Below, one piece after another: positions 57,597-64,000 of a stretch of 64,000 nt of DNA. The DNA lies in contig NC_081337.1 in NCBI RefSeq assembly GCF_022539665.2, positions 11,153,768-11,217,767 on the forward strand, read 5' to 3'. The stretch is from Daphnia carinata (lineage: Eukaryota > Arthropoda > Branchiopoda > Diplostraca > Daphniidae). Positions within the stretch are counted from its first letter, which is position 1; each line of letters starts with the position of its first letter. A program made the position numbers and the translations under genes. Below the pieces are notes generated by a model. That model saw only the letters and a program-made list of their open reading frames with translations. It had not been told where the DNA came from and did no database searches.

Positions 57597-58324
57597 CAGG
57601 CCTGGAGCGATATTTAGAAGTATAGTGGTACCGATACTTCAATTTCGAAAAATATATCGCGATAGCGGTACTATTGTGATACTACTTTCACGTATTGCAC
57701 GCGTTACCGATACCTATACTTTTAGAATCTAAACGCCATTTAGGAGTAAAAGTTTTTGCTGAGAAAATTTTTCGGTTGATTGCGTTAATCAAAATTTCAG
57801 GTCATCACAGTTTATTTGAATTTTGCTTTATCAGTTGACCAACAATAAAACTACAGCTTTCTTTCCCTTTTATTTTTACAGCTACAACTTTCTCTTCATT
57901 TAACGTTTTTTCGAAAATTTTTATAGGAAGGAAGATTCTTCGCTGGGCGGAAAATGATTCCTCCGAAACTGAAAAGCCTTTTGACGAAGGCAGTGGTGCG
58001 CTGTATTTAATAAACATTGATTTTAATGAAGATAATTTCGTCAAACCCGAAACACTATTTGAAGGATTTCCGAAGAAATACGACGTAACGACACGAAATA
58101 ACCCGCAGCAATAGCCGCAATGTGAGGACTAGGACATTCAAGCGTTATAATAGAGCCATTTGTTGACAGAAATTGGAGCAATATTTTTGGCTTCTAGAAG
58201 GCGCGGTATGTTAAAAGTATCGGGATCGCAAGCCTCAATTTATGTTTCCGATACCGGTATCGATATTTTCTAAAAAGAAATATCACGGAACAGGTACCAG
58301 TAGTATCGCGATAGTGAAATCCTG
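57597..58324. mobile_element. hAT-type MITE, copy 2
   Basis: 728 bp with 8-bp flanks TTACTCAC (57589-57596) and TTGCTCAC (58325-58332), one mismatch. It is the same family as 38018-38753 in inverse orientation, sharing AAAGGCTTTTCAGT-type and CCGCCCA-type blocks. Palindromic GATACCGGTATCG occurs near 58253. A short frame (57805-58044) is a fossil or chance. Confidence 0.84.
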
Positions 58325-58332
58325 TTGCTCAC

Positions 58333-58835
58333 ACAAGAAAATTGACAGTGGATGGATTTTTACGATTAAATAAAAGAGTATTCTGCCCAATGGTGCACGT
58401 TGTGAGGTTTGTACGCTGAGGGAGACAAACTACACGAAATAAGATAGATAAGGATGTTTTGAGACTTACTGTGGGCTCATGGTGGAGAGCGGCGACTGGC
58501 GGAGAAATGACGCAACACAATTCAGTAAGTGACACAGGGTTTGTATTATAGCACTTTTGGCACGGAGCACCGTACACTTCGACTCACAAAAACAGACTGC
58601 TTTACAATTTTTCGGGGAGAACATTTTATAGGTAAGTAGAAGGTCGAATTGGTTAGCACTTCGGGAAGGGCAGGGGATTTTGCCGTGTAAATTTAACACA
58701 GAGGTGCGAAAAGGGGCATGGGGCGGTTCTCGGAGGTTAAAGTCCTCCGTGGGAACCAAGGTCGGTGTGGGGAGAAGCGGTGCCGGTGGGTCGTCCCTTA
58801 CATACCTTACGGCCGTGGAAGATTGCGTCCCGCAA
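58333..58835. other. Spacer, possible LTR or UTR sequence
   Basis: No domain in the open frame 58466-58759. It lies downstream of the 222-residue ORF and could be its 3' UTR or the rest of an LTR; neither end could be fixed. Confidence 0.4.
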
Positions 58836-59504
58836 TCACGATGTAAGGATGAGGGGTAGAGTTGACTCGCTATCGTAGGAGTGATATCCAGATGTCTCGC
58901 TTGGAGAGTCGGATATGTTGATTACCTCTACTTCGTTCTGCGCCCAAATTTCTTCTTGCGCTGGACCAGGTGATACTGGTGGAGCCAAAAAGGTTTCGTC
59001 GAGGCGTTCTTCGGGCCTATAGTCTCCGAACGTCGGCGTGGAGCACCTCGGGAAGTGGTCGCCGTAGTCGTACCCCTTCTGAAACCCAGTGTTTACGTAG
59101 TACTGGGTGGGGATATATTCTCGGATGCGGGGGTCGTCGTCGTCGGTGACAAAATGACCTGACGTAACTCCGACGCGCCATGATGCCCGGTCTTCTTCTG
59201 CTCCGTCTAATTTCCTTTTCTTGCTGCGGTGTCGCTCGATGCTGTCGTTCAACGCCGCCGTATGCAGGTTCCTGCCGGCAATGGGAAGCTGATTGTCGTC
59301 ATCTTCGGCTCCTACGCCATGGTAACGAATAAAGACGAAGCTTGCGCCCGAACAGTTCCTGAAATTTTGAGGTGTACGCCAGCCGAGGGTGGTGCGGTGG
59401 TAGGAGACGGTTGGTTGGCTATTTTCGAAGGGTCGGCACCAGGGGCAGATATCCTCCGTGTGGTTGTGGCCGCACACTGGGCAGGTGTCGTAAGCGTTTG
59501 CCAT
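58836..59504 (-). CDS. 222-residue protein with N-terminal zinc-ribbon-like motif
   Basis: It starts MANAYDTCPVCGHNHTED, then ICPWCRPFE: two CxxC pairs 12 residues apart, like a small zinc ribbon. The middle is basic (RHRSKKRKLDGAEED, a possible nuclear signal) and the C-terminal half is acidic and Ser/Pro-rich. A TATA-like ATTATTTAAG followed by a TCAGT initiator lies 35-65 bases upstream on the minus strand. It is downstream of the env gene of the adjacent Gypsy element and in the same orientation, so it may be an accessory ORF of that element, or an unrelated gene. No family recognised. Open for its full length. Confidence 0.55.
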   Translation of the reverse strand: MANAYDTCPVCGHNHTEDICPWCRPFENSQPTVSYHRTTLGWRTPQNFRNCSGASFVFIRYHGVGAEDDDNQLPIAGRNLHTAALNDSIERHRSKKRKLDGAEEDRASWRVGVTSGHFVTDDDDPRIREYIPTQYYVNTGFQKGYDYGDHFPRCSTPTFGDYRPEERLDETFLAPPVSPGPAQEEIWAQNEVEVINISDSPSETSGYHSYDSESTLPLILTS

Positions 59505-60261
59505 AGTTCTTCTTGCTGTTGAAGGTATACTGATTCGGTTGACGTCGGGTTGTAGCTTAAATAATGCGACCGGTAGGGACGAGGAGGCTTATTTTTTTGG
59601 ATTCGACCAATGGCGAAAAAGGTGGTAGATCGTGGGGAAAACGATGGCGACCAAGGTCAACGTAGGGGTTTGATCGTGGGAAAAAGGGTGAACGGTTGAT
59701 CGTGGGAAAGAAAAATGGCGGAAGGTGAGTTGTAGGTTCGAGACTCAGTTTCGACAAAACGACATTACTAATTTTTAAGAAAACAAAATGACAAAACACA
59801 TGAAATGGGAGTTGCATGACACTGTGATTTAAAACTGCTTTTTTGTTAGGGGGTGGTAACTCGAGTTTTGGTTACTGATCCTTTTGTTAGGTCGGTGTAC
59901 TGTAGGCCGGAGTCGGTGTAGGTCGTAGTCGACCTGGGTGTAGGAGGTAGGTTTAGTCGTCAGGCAATAAGGGCAAGGATTACGCAAAACAGAAAAAAAT
60001 GCAGAATATACGAGAAATTCAAAAAAGTTATGCGAAAAAAGTAAAAAAAATCCAAAAAAAACCCACAAGAGAAGGCAAAATATAAGGAAAAACCGAAAAT
60101 ATTCATAACAATCAATGGCAGGAGGAGTATTGGCTAACACCCGCATCTAGAGGGTTTAGTCATGGGCTAAAACATGGCATTTATGATAATCCGAAGGATA
60201 GAAATATGAAAAGCATAATAAACGGCCTGTTTAGGTAAGTGGGATGGCATAGATTTTCGAA
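59505..60261. other. Upstream region of the 222-residue ORF
   Basis: Holds the TATA-like box at about 59558-59568 and A-rich tracts. GATCGTGGGAAA occurs three times between 59628 and 59708. No gene seen. Confidence 0.45.
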
Positions 60262-60700
60262 ATTTGGGAGAGCGTCTCAGATAGCCTAATTGATTAAGGC
60301 CCCCAAAGTTAAGTGGGATCTGCAGACAGGACTTGGGTTCGAATCCCACGTTGGAAATTCTAAGGCAGAGGCGAAGGGCCAATCTGGCGCGACCGGTAAA
60401 ATGGTTGGGCTACCGTCAGATCACCTGGAGCTGAAAACCGAAGTGGAGGGGAGATAATCGCCGCCGGAGCTAGCGCCCGGTGAAGGTGGAAAGATGTCTC
60501 CCTGAAGCGGCTGGGCCTGAACTAACGCTGAGGCAACCTCTCAGCGGGTAGGAAGTGGAGTGCTTAGGAAACCTCCAGCTAGCGTGGTGACGCTGGTGGC
60601 GCCACGAGCTCAAAACAGCCGACGATCAGTCCTTTTAGTCGTTTTCTTCCTTCATTTTAGAGTTGATCCGAGGTTTTAGGAATGGGAAGTGGATTAAGGG
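60262..60700 (+). repeat. tRNA-derived SINE-like segment
   Basis: TAGCCTAATTGATTAAGGC (A-box-like) at about 60284-60302 and GGGTTCGAATCCC (perfect B box) at about 60342-60354 are spaced as in tRNA-derived promoters. The flanks do not fold into a complete tRNA acceptor stem, so a tRNA gene is unlikely. About 340 bp of GC-richer sequence follow. This is the layout of a SINE head and body; the 3' end and target duplications were not defined. Confidence 0.55.
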
Positions 60701-60853
60701 TGTTTGGAAGCGGAAAAATAAAATATCTACTACCGCCACCTGCGGCCGGTTGGCACTACTGCAGTTAGCGCCACCCGCCCCGGTTTGGGTTATAGATTTG
60801 GTTTTTTGTAATGGGATTCGGGTGCTTGTTAGTTAGGAAATGTTTTGCATTTG

Positions 60854-62755
60854 CTATTTTTGTAGCAACGTCGCTGCTTGTCGGTGGAGTGTAGTTTTTC
60901 CTACATTGGGCATCCTATTTGTCGACCGGTATGGCTCTGAATGCTCGATTTGCTGCACTGTGGGTGGGACGTTAATGATATTTATCGGAGCTGATGGTGC
61001 GTTGTGGACGTTTGCGTGGCCCCCGGACTCCAGATCGGTTTCTCTCGCGGTACTAGTCGCTAACCAATTAAAGGGGTTGCACGTCGGTAAACAGGACAAA
61101 CACGGAATGAATCTCGCAAGAAGGGATCCCAATCCACAAAATCGGAAGGCTAGTGCAATGACGATGCCTATGCCTGAAATGGATCCGAAATTTCTGAGCC
61201 AGTTTCCTACTCTGGCCATGAAGGAGATGTGCGGAGCGTCGTAAGCGTTGAGTAGGACGTTATTGACCCGCCGGGTAAGCCTTATGTCGGTGGTGCTGTG
61301 TTCGTGTACTGTTGCTAGGAGATCTGCCATGGCCGCCGCCGGACTCAAAGGATTTTGTTTAAGCGCTGGGTGCAGCTGTAGGACTGAACCGAGGGTGTTA
61401 TCTACTTCGTATGTCAGGGCGTTGATCAGCTTTGTGCCCCTTACTGCCACAGATGGTACTATAGGGTCCCAGGTTCCATTTTTGTAGGTGTGGGCACGAC
61501 CGTTGAAATTGACGAATCCGGAGTGCCAGTAGCATTCTCTATACTCGGTTAGTCCCCACCCTTCTATACTGATGGTGGAGTTCTCTACCTTTGGCTGAGG
61601 TCCGCAGTCTGTGATGACTGTTGCAAAGGTTACCTCACGGGCGGCGCACTGGAGTACGGCGACGTCTTTGCCCGTTGGTTGGAGTTTGGTGCATTTCGGC
61701 AAGCTCAAATAGCTGGCGGCTAGCCAACCATTATATTGCGCCGTGGCGATGGCGTTTTTATGCGCTGTTTCCCGAATTTGACACTGGAGCGCCCGTATTT
61801 CTTCCGCCAGCCCATTCGACATCTCTACAGCGACATCCCGGATGTATTGTGTGTGAGCTACTGCGTCTATCTCGGCGCGGAGCATTGTCGGGATGGTCCA
61901 GTTTTTGTTGTTCAATTTGGCCTCGTTCTTCGAATTGTTCAAGACGATCCAGGAGGCTACTACACGGTCCATCCCTAACACGGGGCGGTAGTTTGAGTAG
62001 TTCGTCGCCGGTTTGCAAAGTCCAACACTGACATTTTTCACCACGAAGTCTAATTGTTTACTGGAGTCGCGAATTCGGAAAATTTTCTGGTCGGATGTCT
62101 GATATAACAGGGCCACTCCTTCCTCTACTTGTTTAGCTTGGCATTTTTGGGATTCCCGGAGCGAGTTGTCCCATACGATCGTCACGAGGTTGTGTACTAA
62201 CGAACCGTTGGCGGAGGCGGGAATGTCGCCTAAGGGCGAGCTGATGACGCAGTCCGAACATTCGGTCTCCAAGATCACCTCTTCCAATCGGCAGTTGATC
62301 AGGTAGTCGCTGCTAGTTTGTAGCCAGCTTCCTTGTACATGTGGCGTTGTTTCCAGAGACCACTTGTTGGATCCCAGGTTGTTCATCGGCTGTCTGTCGC
62401 ACAATCTTGAATCGCGTAATCTTCGACATTCGTCGGCGGTGACGTCCAACGGCGTGCGGTGCTCTTGCACGTGGTCCCATTGAAAAAAGTCGCGATAGAC
62501 TGTTTTACTCATTTTCCACATAACACACGTATGTCCTAGAAATCTCTGCGTAACGGGTAGTGTAGAGTACACGTTGTAGTATACTCGAACGGGGGCTGCT
62601 GAGCTGATTTTGTGTTTGCAGCCTTCGTCGTCGAACTGGAGGAATCCCTTGTGGAGGGCGTTGTCACAATCGCAGACCGTAGCGTTGAATGCAAGGCTTC
62701 CACTGGCCATCGTGGCTAAAACGAAGATCTGTAAAACACTATAAGATGAAGACAC
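60854..62755 (-). CDS. env: 633-residue envelope-like glycoprotein, intact
   Basis: The start at 62755 gives a signal peptide (ending near SLAFNATVC, residue about 23). The ectodomain is rich in paired cysteines (CDCDN, ECSDC, DCGPQP) and has more than seven NxS/T sites. A hydrophobic membrane segment at about residues 528-550 (ISGIGIVIALAFRFCG) is followed by a Cys-rich juxtamembrane stretch and a cytoplasmic tail of about 70 residues. No RxKR cleavage site is obvious, unlike copies A and B. In size and layout it resembles single-chain glycoproteins of chuvirus-like mononegaviruses, which arthropod retrotransposons are known to have captured; this assignment is inference. The reading frame is undamaged. 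A downstream Met at residue 16 is an alternative start. Confidence 0.8.
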   Translation of the reverse strand: MSSSYSVLQIFVLATMASGSLAFNATVCDCDNALHKGFLQFDDEGCKHKISSAAPVRVYYNVYSTLPVTQRFLGHTCVMWKMSKTVYRDFFQWDHVQEHRTPLDVTADECRRLRDSRLCDRQPMNNLGSNKWSLETTPHVQGSWLQTSSDYLINCRLEEVILETECSDCVISSPLGDIPASANGSLVHNLVTIVWDNSLRESQKCQAKQVEEGVALLYQTSDQKIFRIRDSSKQLDFVVKNVSVGLCKPATNYSNYRPVLGMDRVVASWIVLNNSKNEAKLNNKNWTIPTMLRAEIDAVAHTQYIRDVAVEMSNGLAEEIRALQCQIRETAHKNAIATAQYNGWLAASYLSLPKCTKLQPTGKDVAVLQCAAREVTFATVITDCGPQPKVENSTISIEGWGLTEYRECYWHSGFVNFNGRAHTYKNGTWDPIVPSVAVRGTKLINALTYEVDNTLGSVLQLHPALKQNPLSPAAAMADLLATVHEHSTTDIRLTRRVNNVLLNAYDAPHISFMARVGNWLRNFGSISGIGIVIALAFRFCGLGSLLARFIPCLSCLPTCNPFNWLATSTARETDLESGGHANVHNAPSAPINIINVPPTVQQIEHSEPYRSTNRMPNVGKTTLHRQAATLLQK

Positions 62756-62826
62756 ATGAGATATACGTTTTCTTTGGGAGAGTTAGTTGTTCGTCTGCTC
62801 CGCATGCTACATGTATATATACATTT

Positions 62827-64000
62827 TTATAATTTCCGGGGCGGCCGGATTTTAGTCCAGGGCCTTAATCCTTCCCGTCTTTCAGGTCGGGCTACTATTT
62901 CATCTTCGCTCTGTTCTGGAGGGGTAAATCCAAAAAATGGATTAGAGATGTTTATTTCGTTTTCTTCCGTTATTGGTTCTAGTGTGGACGGTTCCCATGA
63001 GTCAGGGATCAGGTCGTTTAGTCCTAGCGCTTCTTCTTCCGTTGATTCTTCGATCGTCCTATCTGCAGGATCTAGTCTGAGGTCTTCGAAAACAGGGCAA
63101 GGGTCGTCTCTCCAAATCATTGCTTCGAGTAAGGGTTTGATCCGGTTGGTATGGACTAGCTGCGGCGTTGCTACTGGGGTGGACTGGATCTCTACCGTGT
63201 GGTTGGAGTTGATTTTTGTTATCCGGTAAGGTCCTTGGTACCTCGGGTTTAATTTTCGACTAGTGCCGGGTTTGACTGTTCGGACGTCGAGTAGTACCTT
63301 GTCTCCGATCTGATACTCAAACGTCTTCACCCGTTTGTTGTACTGCTCTTTCTGCTGTATCCTAGCTTTTTCCAGATTTTCTTTGACGAGGTCGAACGCT
63401 TTGAAGAGTCGCTTCATGGTCTGGCTCTTGTAGTCCTGTGGGGTGATAGGATCGGTGGCGCCCGGCTGTAACCAACGGTCTATTGGCATTACTGCGTCTC
63501 GGCCGTGATTTAGGAAATACGGCGTTTCTTGCGTCGACGAGTTGACTGAGTGCCGGTAAGCGAAAGCTACATGCCCTAGCATTTCTTCCCAGTCTTCGTA
63601 CCCTTCCAAAATGTATTTTCTCAGCATTTCCACGACAGTTTTGTTGAACCGTTCTGTTAATCCATTCGTTTGGGGGTGATACGCTGTTGTGGTGCAGTGC
63701 TTGATGCGAAGCGCTTGGCACAGTTGCTGGAACAGTTCCGACGTAAAATTGGTTCCACGATCCGAGATGATTACTCTAGGAGGGCCGTGGTAATTTATGA
63801 CTTTGTCGACTAGAGCTTTGCATGTAGTTACTGCCGTTTGATCTGGCAGCGCCACTACTTCGACCCATTTGGTAAAGTAATCCGTTATTACTAGTATGTG
63901 ATTGTTTCCCTCGAAGGATGTGGGATTTATCGGGCCCAGGAAATCGAGTCCCAGGGTCTCGAAGGGGGCTTGTGCAGGTTGGAGCGAGTGCAGGAGCGCT
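62827..64000 (-). CDS. pol: Ty3/Gypsy pol, integrase end (cut by window edge)
   Basis: The frame is open from the window edge to a stop at 62827. Integrase catalytic residues are visible: LGLDFLGP (first Asp), VIISDRGTNFTSELF (second Asp) and HPQTNGLTERFNKTV (Glu). The C-terminal module has VGDKVLL-like IGDKVLLDVRTVKPGT and NPRYQGPYRITKI, the GPY/F module. A Glu/Pro-rich tail ends RPWTKIRPPRKL. The upstream RT, RNase H and gag are outside the window. The frame is intact here. Confidence 0.93.
   Translation of the reverse strand, partial: ALLHSLQPAQAPFETLGLDFLGPINPTSFEGNNHILVITDYFTKWVEVVALPDQTAVTTCKALVDKVINYHGPPRVIISDRGTNFTSELFQQLCQALRIKHCTTTAYHPQTNGLTERFNKTVVEMLRKYILEGYEDWEEMLGHVAFAYRHSVNSSTQETPYFLNHGRDAVMPIDRWLQPGATDPITPQDYKSQTMKRLFKAFDLVKENLEKARIQQKEQYNKRVKTFEYQIGDKVLLDVRTVKPGTSRKLNPRYQGPYRITKINSNHTVEIQSTPVATPQLVHTNRIKPLLEAMIWRDDPCPVFEDLRLDPADRTIEESTEEEALGLNDLIPDSWEPSTLEPITEENEINISNPFFGFTPPEQSEDEIVARPERREGLRPWTKIRPPRKL

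Larger units (their letters stand above)
60854..64000 (-). mobile_element. Second Ty3/Gypsy lineage with unrelated envelope (3' part)
   Basis: The window holds the integrase end of pol and a complete glycoprotein gene on the minus strand, 71 bases apart. The integrase differs strongly from copies A and B. The 5' part lies outside the window. The 3' LTR was not located; it should lie below 60854, possibly including the region of the 222-residue ORF. Confidence 0.82.

Noticed and set aside
57805-58044. 79-codon ORF inside the hAT MITE
   Set aside because: The corresponding stretch in copy 1 (38018-38753) is not open; likely a fossil piece or chance.
58466-58759. 97-codon minus-strand ORF downstream of the zinc-ribbon ORF
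   Set aside because: Cysteines are present but no recognisable arrangement; likely untranslated or LTR sequence.
60262-60370. A genuine tRNA gene
   Set aside because: The A and B boxes are good, but no acceptor stem or convincing anticodon arm can be formed.
61621-62031. 136-codon plus-strand ORF opposite the glycoprotein gene
   Set aside because: It is the antisense shadow of an intact 633-codon gene, with no domain of its own.
62756-63229. 157-codon plus-strand ORF opposite integrase
   Set aside because: Antisense shadow of the pol frame, Ser-rich through reverse reading of Glu/Asp codons.

Overview
This window is a transposon-dense stretch of an animal nuclear genome, most likely a small-intron arthropod. 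Two conserved eukaryotic genes with short introns (about 50-85 bp) are present: MIC10 and DNAJC16. A crustacean such as a water flea fits the mix of Ty3/Gypsy, Ty1/Copia, DIRS, BEL, MULE, hAT, Tc1 and pogo elements, but that placement is inference. Nothing bacterial is seen.

Layout. 1-9633: a minus-strand Ty3/Gypsy element (copy A) with a baculovirus-F/errantivirus-type envelope gene. It starts inside its 3' LTR and carries a 1.3 kb non-autonomous DNA transposon (2437-3759). 9919-33730: an array of a 70-bp satellite, split by a 5'-truncated Copia element (10965-14678), a DIRS-type element (about 14884-18857) and a second copy of the Gypsy family (copy B, 19183-33446, plus strand). A full-length MULE (24611-30649), with about 600-bp terminal inverted repeats and an apparently complete multi-exon transposase gene, sits in the integrase of copy B. 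34032-36415: a broken ankyrin-repeat gene diverging from a small unknown two-exon gene. 36400-39400: BEL and hAT relics with a nested hAT MITE. 41733-45879: the host-gene island, with MIC10 (plus) and DNAJC16 (minus) convergent and their polyA signals overlapping. 45900-53300: MITEs, LTR fragments, a decayed Tigger transposase, and MULE and Tc1 ends. 53469-56184: an apparently intact pogo-type element. 57597-58324: a second copy of the hAT MITE. 58836-64000: a second, unrelated Gypsy lineage (integrase plus a 633-residue glycoprotein of a different type), an unexplained 222-residue zinc-finger-like ORF and a tRNA-derived SINE-like segment.

How it fits together. Most of the window is a layered insertion history. 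The satellite came first. Three retroelements entered it, and the copies of Gypsy A/B are already decayed (B LTRs differ at about 14 of 319 sites). The MULE entered B later and is much better preserved. Only MIC10 and DNAJC16 look like ordinary host genes. The pogo and MULE transposases are the elements most likely to be functional. The least explained pieces are the second envelope type, the 222-residue ORF near it, and the ankyrin/unknown divergent pair.
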